24,011 nt of DNA from Synergistaceae bacterium UBA1037 (GCA_002316795.1 DCEE01000050.1:26830-50840); one strand, 5' to 3'. Positions 14,087-21,439 are shown, numbered from the stretch's first letter. Notes: a model not told the origin generated them from the letters alone. Made by a program: numbers and translations.

Positions 14087-14254
14087 CGACTGCTTGCCTA
14101 TCGCTTGCCAACTGCCTGCCCATTTTTTTGTTGTTCTTACTATCGTTTGACTACTGTTTGACCGCCCCTGCGACTGCTTGCCCATTGCTTGCCAACCGCT
14201 TGCTATTGCTTGCTGCTTTTACAACTGCTTCACTATCGCTTCACCATTGCTTCA
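14087..14254. repeat. Right array of degenerate 11-bp tandem repeats
   Basis: About 16 consecutive units of 8-11 bases. Examples are CGACTGCTTGC (14087 and again 14171), CTATCGCTTGC (14098), CAACTGCCTGC (14109), CTACTGTTTGA (14151), CCATTGCTTGC (14182), CAACCGCTTGC (14193), CAACTGCTTCA (14222), CTATCGCTTCA (14233) and CCATTGCTTCA (14244). The consensus is C-N-A-Y-Y-G-C-T-T-S-M. Units fall in blocks ending TTGC, TTGA or TTCA. It abuts the ffh 3' end and is non-coding on inspection. Confidence 0.75.
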
Positions 14255-14271
14255 CGGCGATAGGATCGCCG
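14255..14271 (-). terminator. Hairpin just after ffh
   Basis: CGGCGAT-AGG-ATCGCCG is a perfect 7-bp stem with a 3-base loop, 13 bases after the ffh stop. There is no T run after it on the minus strand, so it may be a weak terminator, a 3'-end stabiliser or simply part of the repeat island. Confidence 0.4.
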
Positions 14272-14284
14272 CTTCACCTGGTCT

Positions 14285-15664
14285 TTATCTAAAGAACCCC
14301 CTCCGGCCTCCGCCGAAGCCGCCCATTCCGCCCATGCCGGGGGGCATCTTAAAGCCTTTGCCGCCGGCGGCCATCTTGCCTATGCCCTTCATCATGCTCT
14401 TCATCTGCTCGAACTGCGCCAGGACCTGGTTGACCATCTGGACTGTAGTGCCTGAACCCTCGGCTATCCTTCTGCGGCGGCTTCCCTTTATGATCTCCGG
14501 GTTCCGTCGCTCCCTGATCGTCATCGAGAGGATGATCGCCTCAGTCTGCTTCATCCTTTTCGGGTCTATGTTCGCATCCTTGAGAGCCTTGTTTCCTCCC
14601 GGGATCGGGAGCATTTCCAGCACCTTTTCGAGTGGTCCCATCTTCTGGATCTGCTGAAGCTGGAGAAGCATGTCCTCCATGGTGAACCTGTTTTTTTTCA
14701 GGCTCTCCGTCATCCTGTTTATGTCAGCCTCTGAGGTCGCGGACTGTACCTTTTCAAGGAGTCCCTCGATGTCGCCCATCCCAATGATGCGCTGTGCGAT
14801 GCGTTTGGCGTCGAAGACCTCCAGGTCCTCGGTCTTCTCGCCGCAGCCCGCGAGTTTTATCGGTACGCCGGTGCTGGCACGGACTGCCAGAGCAGGACCT
14901 CCCCTTGCGTCGCCGTCAAGCTTGGTAAGTACGACACCGGTCAGGCCGAGGCGCCTGTGGAATGTCTCAGCTACGTTTACGGCCTCCTGGCCTGTCATGG
15001 AATCGACCACGAGCAGTATCTCGGTGGGGGGCACCGCAGCTTTCATCGTTTCGAGCTCGGTCATCAGCTCGTCGTCCATCTGGAGGCGTCCTGCGGTGTC
15101 CAGGATGATCATGTCGCAGAGATGGTCCTCCGCGTATTTGCGGGATCTGGACGCAACCCTTACTGGATCTGTCTCTCCGGGCTCAGGTCCCCAAAAGTGG
15201 ATATTTGATTTTTCGGCGAGCACTCTCAGCTGGTCCACGGCCGCCGGTCGACGGAGGTCGCACGCAACTACGAGAGGCTTATGGCTCTTCGCCATCCTCT
15301 TGGCGATCTTTACCGCTGTCGTCGTCTTTCCGGATCCCTGAAGACCGACCATCATGTAGATCGTCGGGGGCTTGGGCGATATTGCGAGCGGGACCGGAGC
15401 TTCGCCCATTATCCTGACCAGTTCCTCGTATACTATCGTGAATATCAGCTGCGCCGGGGTAACGGAATCCAACACCGTCCTTCCCGTCGCCCTGACCTTT
15501 ATGGCTTCGACAACGTCCTTTACGACCTTGTAGTTTACGTCCGCTTCGAGCAGTGCCCGCCGGACCTCTCTCAGAGCCTCGTTTATGTCTTCCGGAGTGA
15601 GCTTGCCTTTCCCTCTCAGCCCGGCGAAGATATTTTCAAACCGTTCCTTTAATGAATCAAACAT
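14285..15664 (-). CDS. ffh: Signal recognition particle GTPase Ffh
   Basis: Ffh binds signal sequences of nascent membrane/secreted proteins and, with SRP RNA and FtsY, delivers ribosomes to the membrane. The 459-residue protein has the N domain (1 to about 95). The G domain follows, with GLQGSGKTT (G1), DLRRPAA, DTAGR (G3), TKLDGDARGG (G4) and GCGEK. The methionine-rich M domain has the SRP-RNA-binding segment IRERRNPEIIKGSRRRRIAEGSG. It ends in a Gly/Met-rich tail (MPPGMGGMGGFGGGRRGFFR). Start: ATG, 10 bases after the ylxM stop, with a GGGG-type site. Cotranscription with ylxM is usual. No SRP RNA gene is recognised nearby. Confidence 0.97.
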   Translation of the reverse strand: MFDSLKERFENIFAGLRGKGKLTPEDINEALREVRRALLEADVNYKVVKDVVEAIKVRATGRTVLDSVTPAQLIFTIVYEELVRIMGEAPVPLAISPKPPTIYMMVGLQGSGKTTTAVKIAKRMAKSHKPLVVACDLRRPAAVDQLRVLAEKSNIHFWGPEPGETDPVRVASRSRKYAEDHLCDMIILDTAGRLQMDDELMTELETMKAAVPPTEILLVVDSMTGQEAVNVAETFHRRLGLTGVVLTKLDGDARGGPALAVRASTGVPIKLAGCGEKTEDLEVFDAKRIAQRIIGMGDIEGLLEKVQSATSEADINRMTESLKKNRFTMEDMLLQLQQIQKMGPLEKVLEMLPIPGGNKALKDANIDPKRMKQTEAIILSMTIRERRNPEIIKGSRRRRIAEGSGTTVQMVNQVLAQFEQMKSMMKGIGKMAAGGKGFKMPPGMGGMGGFGGGRRGFFR

Positions 15665-15674
15665 TATTTTCCCC

Positions 15675-16010
15675 TTACGCTTCCAGCAATTTTTTCATAT
15701 TCCTGTAGAAGTCTTCCGGCAGCCGGTCCCTGGTTTCATCAAGCATACGCCGGACCTCTTCGAGTTTGCTCTCTTTATCAAGCAGGCCGAGAGCATTTTC
15801 CGCGTTTTCCATGTGCTCTCTTGCCCTTGTTATGAGATCGTGGACTCCCTGTCTGGAGACTTTCAGCGATTCGGCCGCCTCAGCCAGCGAGAGGTCCCCG
15901 AGAAGGACCATTTCGCAGGCGAGCCTCTGTTTCTCTGTTATCAGAGATCCGTAGAGATCAAGCAGATGTCCGTCCCTTATGCGCTGAAAAAGCGGATCCG
16001 TATCCTGCAA
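15675..16010 (-). CDS. ylxM: YlxM/p13-like helix-turn-helix protein (UPF0122)
   Basis: This 111-residue protein, encoded immediately before ffh as in many bacteria, is associated with the SRP pathway. The HTH resembles sigma-factor region 4: LITEKQRLACEMVLLGDLSLAEAAESLKVSRQGVHDLITRARE (about 23-65). A charged C-terminal helical region follows. Start: TTG 16010, with AGGAGG 6 bases upstream; no ATG or GTG is better placed. It is driven by a consensus promoter whose -35 box lies inside a long palindrome. Its exact role in SRP function is not established. Confidence 0.9.
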   Translation of the reverse strand: MQDTDPLFQRIRDGHLLDLYGSLITEKQRLACEMVLLGDLSLAEAAESLKVSRQGVHDLITRAREHMENAENALGLLDKESKLEEVRRMLDETRDRLPEDFYRNMKKLLEA

Positions 16011-16040
16011 AATATCCCTCCTGCTTCCTTGAACCAGTGA

Positions 16041-16069
16041 ATTATACTCAGCAGCCTCATGCCTGTCAA
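16041..16069 (-). promoter_or_regulatory. Consensus sigma70-type promoter of ylxM-ffh
   Basis: On the minus strand TTGACA (16069-16064), exactly 17 bases, then TATAAT (16046-16041), 31 bases before the ylxM TTG. Both boxes are perfect. The -35 box lies inside the left arm of a 21-bp perfect inverted repeat. Confidence 0.9.
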
Positions 16070-16096
16070 GTAAAATTACTTGACAGGCATGAGGCT
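16053..16096. repeat. Perfect inverted repeat, 21-bp arms, 2-bp spacer
   Basis: Arms 16053-16073 and 16076-16096 are exact reverse complements, separated only by AA. Each arm contains TTGACA on outward-facing strands. The left one is the ylxM -35 box; the right (16080-16085) has only a weak -10 (AATAAA) downstream. It could be an operator, a cruciform site, a terminator for either strand, or a product of inverted duplication. Confidence 0.85.
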
Positions 16097-16106
16097 CTCT
16101 CTGCGA

Positions 16107-16133
16107 ATAAAAAAAGGAGCCCCGAAGGGCTCC
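16107..16133 (-). terminator. Intrinsic terminator of the DUF3798 protein gene
   Basis: On the minus strand AAGGAGCCC pairs perfectly with GGGCTCCTT (9 bp, tetraloop TTCG), followed by seven T. It starts 18 bases after the stop codon. Confidence 0.92.
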
Positions 16134-16151
16134 TTCCGTATTGCGGCTAAA

Positions 16152-17405
16152 CTACTTCGTCATCTTTATCTGTCCGTATTTCTCAGGGACCTCGACAGAT
16201 GCGGCGTTCATGAATCCCTTGCCGAAGATGTAGGTATCCTGATAGACAAGCAGATGGTTTTTGCTTGTCACGCCCGTACCGAGGTCTGTATAGTAGTTCC
16301 CGTTCCACTTGGCTCCCGGCGTGTACTCGCCGTAGCAGGCCATCAGGTCGTCCTTGCTGTCAAGCTTCGCTGTTCCTTCAACTATCCTCTTGCCGAACTC
16401 TGCAAGTGCAACGCTGTTGGTGTAGCCGTACGAGAAGGCCCATGTCCCCATGCGGCCCGCCGCGCCTGCATCAGAAACTGCCTTTTCGACCTTTTCAAGG
16501 ATGACCGGCCAGTTTCCTGCTTCAGCTGCAAGGTCGATGCCGAATGCTCCCGGATAACCCATAAGGGGTGAGGGAAGGTCGGCTTCGATGAAGAATCCGC
16601 CGTTTGCGGCAAGCTGCTTGAGAAGCGGTTCTGTGTGGGCGTCGTTTGTGCAGAAAAACGCGGTGTTCTTTCCGTACTTGCTTACCCATGCCGGTGTCTT
16701 TTCAAGGATGAACTGCTGCGCGCCCGCCACGCCTACATCGCTGGTCGGGTCGGGAGCTGTCTCAAATACAAACTTCATGCCGAGGTCTTTGCAGGCCTGC
16801 TCCATGATGAGGCGGCGCCTTCCGAGTGTTTCGTAGCTCATGTGACGGGGGAAGGATATGTGGACGAATGTGTCGCATCCGAGTTCCTTGGCTGTGTGGA
16901 TGATCAGATAGCCACGGGAGACGAAATCTGCGTTGATCGTAAGGTCTGCGACAGATGAGATAACGTTCGGGTCTTCGTGGGCTTCGCCCGCGAAGCAGAG
17001 TATGTCAGGGCGTTTTTCCTTGATGCGGCGGAAACCTTCAGCAGTTCCGGGAATCGCCTGGTTGACTACCACGACCTTCATATCGGGGTCGTCTGCAAGT
17101 CCCGCGATCTGGGCGATCGTCGTCTCCATCTCTGACATGAAGTTGTCGGGATAGGTAAGATGCTTGATCATTCCGCCGGTGGATACATCGCCGTACTTCT
17201 GGATGGCGAGCTCAGCTCCGCGAAGGTCATCTTCGCTCTGGGAGACCGTACCTGTGACTATGCCAATGTGGAACGCTGCCTTTGCCGCTTCCTGCTTTGC
17301 CGGTTCCTGTGCCTGCTCTGCAGGTTTCTGCGCCGACTGGATCATGAAGAAGCCCAGCGCGAGCACAACAACTACACCGATGATCATCAAAGTTTTCTTT
17401 GACAT
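16152..17405 (-). CDS. DUF3798-family periplasmic substrate-binding protein
   Basis: This 417-residue protein has an N-terminal signal/anchor segment (residues about 5-22, IIGVVVVLALGFFMIQSA), a short Gln/Ala/Glu linker, then a type I periplasmic-binding fold. The fold opens FHIGIVTGTVSQSEDDLRGAELAI and has further Rossmann-like elements KVVVVNQAIPG, DTFVHISFPRHM, TAFFCTNDAHTE and MGYPGAFGIDL. There is no lipobox cysteine. Start: ATG 17405, with AAGGAGG 8 bases upstream; an in-frame start 10 codons further up has no site. I recognise the family as DUF3798, whose members often neighbour BMP/sugar-type ABC importer genes. The matching ATPase and permeases are 1.3 kb away on the other strand. 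The ligand is unknown. Confidence 0.8.
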   Translation of the reverse strand: MSKKTLMIIGVVVVLALGFFMIQSAQKPAEQAQEPAKQEAAKAAFHIGIVTGTVSQSEDDLRGAELAIQKYGDVSTGGMIKHLTYPDNFMSEMETTIAQIAGLADDPDMKVVVVNQAIPGTAEGFRRIKEKRPDILCFAGEAHEDPNVISSVADLTINADFVSRGYLIIHTAKELGCDTFVHISFPRHMSYETLGRRRLIMEQACKDLGMKFVFETAPDPTSDVGVAGAQQFILEKTPAWVSKYGKNTAFFCTNDAHTEPLLKQLAANGGFFIEADLPSPLMGYPGAFGIDLAAEAGNWPVILEKVEKAVSDAGAAGRMGTWAFSYGYTNSVALAEFGKRIVEGTAKLDSKDDLMACYGEYTPGAKWNGNYYTDLGTGVTSKNHLLVYQDTYIFGKGFMNAASVEVPEKYGQIKMTK

Positions 17406-17466
17406 GAACTCATCCTCCTTGAAATGATTGAACAAAGTACTTTTGCCGCCCTATGGAAACCGTTTT

Positions 17467-17484
17467 GTCCTGCCGCAGCAGGAC
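17467..17484 (-). promoter_or_regulatory. Leader hairpin of the DUF3798 gene
   Basis: GTCCTGC-CGCA-GCAGGAC is a perfect 7-bp stem about 60 bases before the start codon, downstream of the predicted promoter. It has no T run; it may stabilise the transcript. Confidence 0.45.
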
Positions 17485-17487
17485 CCG

Positions 17488-17514
17488 CTGAATTCTATAA
17501 ACTGAATTCTATAA
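17488..17514. repeat. 13-bp direct repeat at the DUF3798 promoter
   Basis: CTGAATTCTATAA occurs at 17488-17500 and 17502-17514, one base apart. On the minus strand each copy contains TATAGAAT, so the -10 element is duplicated. Confidence 0.7.
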
Positions 17515-17534
17515 TCAGTTCACTGTGATGTCAA
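17506..17534 (-). promoter_or_regulatory. Promoter of the DUF3798 gene
   Basis: On the minus strand TTGACA (17534-17529), a 17-base spacer, then TAGAAT (17511-17506). A dyad TGTGAT-n8-ATCACA (17524-17543) overlaps the -35 box and could be an operator. The arms look CRP-like, but the spacing is longer than the classical CRP site. Confidence 0.7.
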
Positions 17535-17554
17535 TTGATCACAGCTTTACACTG

Positions 17555-18436
17555 TCATTCTTCCTCCGGATCATAGAGGCAGTATAATGACTGGGTACCC
17601 GCTTCTCCAAGCCCCCCTTCCGAAATCTCCTCGTACAGTTCCCTTGTCAGGGTGAGGGCGGGCAGGTCCAGTCCTATTTCATCGGCTGCCTCCTCGGCAA
17701 GTTTCATGTCCTTTATGTAATGTTTTACGAAAAATCCAGGGTCAAAGTCGCAGTCCAGTATCCTGGGGCCGTAGTTCGTGAGGCTCCAGCTGCCCGCGGC
17801 CCCTCCTGATATCGCTTCAAGGACCTCTCTCCGGTCCAGGCCGCAGCCCTTTGCGAAGGCCAGCCCTTCGCACATTCCCGTCATAGTTCCCGCAAGGGTG
17901 ATCTGGTTCACCAGCTTAGTGTACTGTCCGCACCCGGCCTTACCCATGTGTTTTATGTTTGTCCCCATCAGTCTGAAGTAGGGGAGGGCGCGTTCGAAGT
18001 CTTCCTTTTCTCCGCCTGCAAGGATGGTGAGCTTTGCCTCTCTTGCCCCCCTGTCGCCTCCCGTTACGGGGGCGTCCAGTACGGATATGCCCCTCTTCCT
18101 GCCGGCTTCCCATATCCCGGCCGCCAGTTTCGGGCTGGAGGTCGTCATGTCCACCAAAAGCGAACCTTCCGCAGCGGACTCGATCAGCCCCTTTTTGCCG
18201 AGGTATATTTCCTCGACGTCCTTCGGATATCCGACTATCGTGAAAATGACATTGCATTTCGCTGCCACTGCTGCGGGGGAGTCCTCCCAGACTGCTCCCG
18301 CTTCGACAAGTTTATCGGACTTGGTCTTCGTCCTGTTGTAGACATGGACCTCGTTGCCGGCCGCAAGCAGGTGGCCCGCCATGCTCGATCCCATTACCCC
18401 GGTCCCGATGAATCCTAAAATCGTTTTGTCCCTCAT
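17555..18436 (-). CDS. NAD(P)-dependent beta-hydroxyacid dehydrogenase (3-hydroxyisobutyrate dehydrogenase family)
   Basis: This oxidoreductase (293 residues) interconverts a beta-hydroxyacid and its semialdehyde. Relatives include 3-hydroxyisobutyrate dehydrogenase and tartronate semialdehyde reductase (GarR/GlxR). Motifs are GFIGTGVMGSSMAGHL (8-23, Rossmann loop), VDMTTSSP (95-102, substrate binding), DAPVTGG (121-127), GCGQYTKLVNQ with catalytic Lys 174 and Asn 177, and KDMKLAEEAADE near the C-terminus. Start: ATG 18436, with GGAG 9 bases upstream; the upstream TTG lacks a site. It precedes the binding-protein gene on the same strand by 149 bases and is divergent from the transporter genes. 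It may process the imported compound (inference). The exact substrate is unknown. Confidence 0.85.
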   Translation of the reverse strand: MRDKTILGFIGTGVMGSSMAGHLLAAGNEVHVYNRTKTKSDKLVEAGAVWEDSPAAVAAKCNVIFTIVGYPKDVEEIYLGKKGLIESAAEGSLLVDMTTSSPKLAAGIWEAGRKRGISVLDAPVTGGDRGAREAKLTILAGGEKEDFERALPYFRLMGTNIKHMGKAGCGQYTKLVNQITLAGTMTGMCEGLAFAKGCGLDRREVLEAISGGAAGSWSLTNYGPRILDCDFDPGFFVKHYIKDMKLAEEAADEIGLDLPALTLTRELYEEISEGGLGEAGTQSLYCLYDPEEE

Positions 18437-18548
18437 TGTGATCCGCTCCGATTTCTTCAAAAAAGTGGTTGATCCGGCGGGATCTGCAGCTTAGACCCTT
18501 TATTATGATACTACCTTACATGTTTATATTCCACACATAGTATAAAAA

Positions 18549-18578
18549 TTGACGGTCGCTGCCGGTTAGGCGTACAAT
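18549..18578 (+). promoter_or_regulatory. Candidate distal promoter of the importer operon
   Basis: TTGACG (18549-18554), an 18-base spacer, then TACAAT (18573-18578). Both boxes match 5/6. It would give a leader of about 170 bases that includes the TGACCTG/AGTACT direct repeats. Confidence 0.45.
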
Positions 18579-18613
18579 TCAAGTAACCAATATCCCGTAT
18601 AAGTTTATATTTG

Positions 18614-18645
18614 TGACCTGTAAGTACTATAATGACCTGAGTACT
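18614..18645. repeat. Composite direct repeat, possible operator
   Basis: TGACCTG-TA-AGTACT (18614-18628) is repeated as TGACCTG-AGTACT (18633-18645) after ATAA. The half-site AGTACT is itself palindromic, and TATAAT (18628-18633) spans the junction. The copies are spaced 17-19 bases. Confidence 0.5.
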
Positions 18646-18684
18646 CTTTTCTGTCCCATATCAGAGATGCACTCTTGGATAATG

Positions 18685-18713
18685 TTGTTAGAAAAAGGCT
18701 TTTCTGTTATATA
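18685..18713 (+). promoter_or_regulatory. Candidate proximal promoter of the importer operon
   Basis: TTGTTA (18685-18690), a 17-base spacer, then TATATA (18708-18713), 45 bases before the ATPase start. The box match is only moderate. Confidence 0.4.
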
Positions 18714-18758
18714 TAGAAGCAAATGTTTATTTAGTGTTAAGAAAATGAGGTGAAGCGG

Positions 18759-20390
18759 ATGCCCGAAGGAGTACCACTCCTGAAGATGGAGAACATCGGC
18801 AAAGAGTTCTTCGGAAACAGAGTCCTCTCAGATGTCAGTTTTTCACTGATGCCGGGAGAAATAATGGGCCTGGTCGGTGAAAACGGAGCAGGCAAATCGA
18901 CCCTGATGAACATCCTCTTCGGCATGTCGGTGATCCAGGAGACCGGCGGATACGAAGGGAAGATATTGATCGACGGGGAAGAGAAATCGTTCAGGGACCC
19001 CTTTGACGCGCTTGAAGCGGGGATAGGGATGGTCCACCAGGAATTTTCACTTATACCGGGATTCACTGCTACAGAGAACATCCTCCTTAACAGGGAATCA
19101 ATGAAATACAACCCGCTTGTGGAGGTCTTCGGAGACAGGTTCAAGACACTTGACAGGCAGGACATGCAGAAAAGGGCTGAAAGGGCCATAGATACCCTCG
19201 GAGTGGCACTTGCCCACGACACCCTCATCAGCGAAATGCCCGTCGGACACAAACAGTTCACAGAGATAGCGCGGGAGATAGACAGGCAGAAGACAAGGCT
19301 CCTCGTCCTCGACGAGCCGACGGCAGTCCTTGCCGAATCGGAGGCTACGGTGCTGATAGATGCCCTAAAGAAGCTTGCTGCCCAGGGCATTTCCATAATA
19401 TTCATCTCCCACAGGCTCCAGGAGATCATCGACCTATGCGACAAGCTTGTCGTTCTGAGGGACGGAAGAGTCATCCAGGAGGCCAAGACGGAGGAGACGA
19501 GTGTAAGGCAGATCGCGAGCTGGATGGTCGGCAGACAGATCTCAGGTGAACCCTGTGCAGACGAAGAAAAAGAGAGAAAGTGCGGAGATGTCATCCTCAG
19601 AACAGAGCACCTATGGGTGGACATGCCCGGTGAGACAGTGAGAGATGTTTCCATAGAAGTCCGCCGGGGCGAGATATTCGGCCTCGGAGGACTTGCAGGC
19701 CAGGGCAAGGTTGGCATTTCAAACGGGATAATGGGCCTCTATATTTCCGGAGGCAAGGTCTTTGTAAGGGACAAGGAGATAAAGCTCAACGATCCCAGCG
19801 CCTCCCTCAACGAGGGAATGGCTTTCGTATCCGAGGACCGGAGGGGAGTGGGGCTGCTCCTTGAGGAGGGCATAGACTGGAACATTACCTTCACGGCGAT
19901 GCAGGTCCAGGAGAAGTTCATCACAAAACTCCTCGGCGGGCTGGTCAAGTGGCGCGATGACAAGGCAGTTACAAAATGCACGGAAGATTTCATTAAGGCG
20001 CTGGAGATCCGTTGCACGGGACCTAAACAGAGGGCGGTCGAACTCTCCGGAGGAAACCAGCAGAAGGTATGTCTTGCAAAGGCCTTCGCAGTTGCGCCTG
20101 AGATACTCTTTGTCTCGGAACCTACGCGCGGAATAGATGTCGGAGCTAAAAAACTCGTTCTTGACACGCTTAGGAGAGTCAACGAAGAAACAGGGACGAC
20201 AATAATAATGACTTCTTCGGAACTCGAAGAACTCAGGTGTACATGCGACAGGATAGCGATCATCAACGAGGGAAGGGTCTCGGGCATACTGCCGGCAAAT
20301 TCTCCGGCAGAAGAGTTTGGGCTCCTTATGCTCGGACACGTCGGGGAAGGGCTCATCGAACCTGTCTCCGCAGGGAACGGCAGGTGCTGA
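18759..20390 (+). CDS. RbsA/BMP-type ABC importer ATPase with two ABC domains
   Basis: This 543-residue double ATPase energises the two permeases that follow. NBD1 has Walker A GENGAGKST (40-48), Q-loop MVHQEF, an altered signature MPVGHKQF (160-167; canonical LSxGQxQ), Walker B LLVLDEPT (181-188) and H-loop ISHRL (His 218). NBD2 has a degenerate Walker A GLAGQGKV (311-318), usual for this class. It also has an intact signature LSGGNQQK (429-436) and Walker B ILFVSEPTRGID (449-460), in which the usual Asp is Ser 453. Start: ATG 18759, with GAGGTG 6 bases upstream, preferred over GTG 18750. The layout matches YufO/RbsA-like subunits of nucleoside/sugar importers. The substrate is unknown. Confidence 0.88.
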   Translation: MPEGVPLLKMENIGKEFFGNRVLSDVSFSLMPGEIMGLVGENGAGKSTLMNILFGMSVIQETGGYEGKILIDGEEKSFRDPFDALEAGIGMVHQEFSLIPGFTATENILLNRESMKYNPLVEVFGDRFKTLDRQDMQKRAERAIDTLGVALAHDTLISEMPVGHKQFTEIAREIDRQKTRLLVLDEPTAVLAESEATVLIDALKKLAAQGISIIFISHRLQEIIDLCDKLVVLRDGRVIQEAKTEETSVRQIASWMVGRQISGEPCADEEKERKCGDVILRTEHLWVDMPGETVRDVSIEVRRGEIFGLGGLAGQGKVGISNGIMGLYISGGKVFVRDKEIKLNDPSASLNEGMAFVSEDRRGVGLLLEEGIDWNITFTAMQVQEKFITKLLGGLVKWRDDKAVTKCTEDFIKALEIRCTGPKQRAVELSGGNQQKVCLAKAFAVAPEILFVSEPTRGIDVGAKKLVLDTLRRVNEETGTTIIMTSSELEELRCTCDRIAIINEGRVSGILPANSPAEEFGLLMLGHVGEGLIEPVSAGNGRC

Positions 20391-20392
20391 TC

Positions 20393-21439
20393 ATGAAAGA
20401 AAAACTGCAGTTGTTCATTGAAAACGCGGGATGGCCCAGGATAATAATAGGGCTCTTCCTGCTCTCGCTCTTCATAGCGGCTCCCTTCGTGGGGGTCCGC
20501 CTGGACGCATCGCTCTCCGACACCCTGGTGCGGGTCGGGATGAACGGGGTGCTAGTCCTTGCGATGGTCCCGATGGTCCAGTCGGGATGCGGACTCAACT
20601 TCGGACTTCCGCTCGGGATAATCGCGGGACTTCTAGGAGCCGTGACCTCCATCCAGATAGGCGTTAAGGGAAGCATTGGCTTCCTCATCGCGATGGTGAT
20701 AGCGGTCCCGCTTGCTGTGGTTTTCGGCTGGATGTACGGACAGCTGCTGAACAGGGTCAAGGGAGACGAGATGATGATAGCCACCTACGTTGGTTTCTCA
20801 TCCGTTGCTCTCATGTGCATGGCGTGGCTCCTCCTTCCTTACACCAGCCCGACGATGATATGGGGCTACGGAGGCTCCGGGCTCAGGACCACGATAAGCG
20901 TCGAGGGCTTCTGGCTCAATGCGCTCAGCAAGCATCTCCACATACAGATAGGACAGTTCTTCTACGTCCCGATAGGGATGTACCTCTTCTTCGGGTTTAT
21001 GGTCTTCCTGGTCTGGGGATTCTTCCGGACAAAAACAGGCACTGCCATAACGGCAGTTGGCTCCAACCCTGAATTTGCAAGGGCATCCGGGATCGACGTA
21101 GACAAAATGCGCACGATCTCGGTGATCCTCTCAACAGCACTGGGCGCCATAGGGATACTCGTATACGAGCAGAGCTTCGGTTTCGTCCAGCTCTATATGG
21201 GCCCATTCTACATGGCCTTCCCGGCGGTCGCCGCGATACTCCTCGGCGGAGCTTCGGTCAACAAGGCCTCGATGATGAACGTCCTCGTCGGTACGTTCCT
21301 CTTCCAGGGTATACTCACGATGACGCCCTCGGTGATCAACAGCGTCATGCAGACAGACATGTCTGAGGTCATAAGGATCATAGTCAGCAACGGAATGATC
21401 CTGTACGCCCTCACCAGGAAAGTGATGGTGAAGAGATAA
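20393..21439 (+). CDS. ABC importer permease 1 (BPD_transp_2 family)
   Basis: This inner-membrane permease is 348 residues with about 8-9 hydrophobic helices. The core GCGLNFGLPLGIIAGLLGAV (about 65-84) is typical of the RbsC/YufP/YufQ class. A coupling segment KTGTAITAVGSNPEFARASGID (about 219-240) is shared with branched-chain/sugar permeases. Start: ATG 20393, just after the ATPase stop (TGA 20388-20390). It is preceded by GGCAGGTG. The stop overlaps the next ATG by one base (TAATG). It is probably half of a heterodimeric pore with the next gene. Confidence 0.88.
   Translation: MKEKLQLFIENAGWPRIIIGLFLLSLFIAAPFVGVRLDASLSDTLVRVGMNGVLVLAMVPMVQSGCGLNFGLPLGIIAGLLGAVTSIQIGVKGSIGFLIAMVIAVPLAVVFGWMYGQLLNRVKGDEMMIATYVGFSSVALMCMAWLLLPYTSPTMIWGYGGSGLRTTISVEGFWLNALSKHLHIQIGQFFYVPIGMYLFFGFMVFLVWGFFRTKTGTAITAVGSNPEFARASGIDVDKMRTISVILSTALGAIGILVYEQSFGFVQLYMGPFYMAFPAVAAILLGGASVNKASMMNVLVGTFLFQGILTMTPSVINSVMQTDMSEVIRIIVSNGMILYALTRKVMVKR

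Larger units (their letters stand above)
18437..18758. promoter_or_regulatory. Divergent intergenic control region
   Basis: About 320 bases of AT-rich DNA with no supportable gene lie between the dehydrogenase (-) and the ABC ATPase (+). It contains two candidate plus-strand promoters (18549-18578, 18685-18713) and a direct repeat at 18614-18645. I find no convincing minus-strand promoter; TATACT at 18544-18539 lacks a -35 box. Confidence 0.55.

Noticed and set aside
14087..14254. CRISPR array
   Set aside because: Repeats are only about 11 bp, contiguous and degenerate, with no spacers, and there are no cas genes in the window.
14178..14657. Plus-strand frame running through the 11-bp repeats into ffh
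   Set aside because: The N-terminal part is just translated repeats and the rest is antisense to the ffh M domain; there is no ribosome binding site.
17524..17543. Classical CRP site
   Set aside because: TGTGA and TCACA are separated by 10 bases instead of 6, and no CRP gene is in view; kept only as an unspecified dyad.
18737..19717. 326-codon open frame on the minus strand
   Set aside because: It is antisense to the double ATPase, Ser/Pro-rich and low in complexity. The plus-strand ABC motifs are unmistakable.
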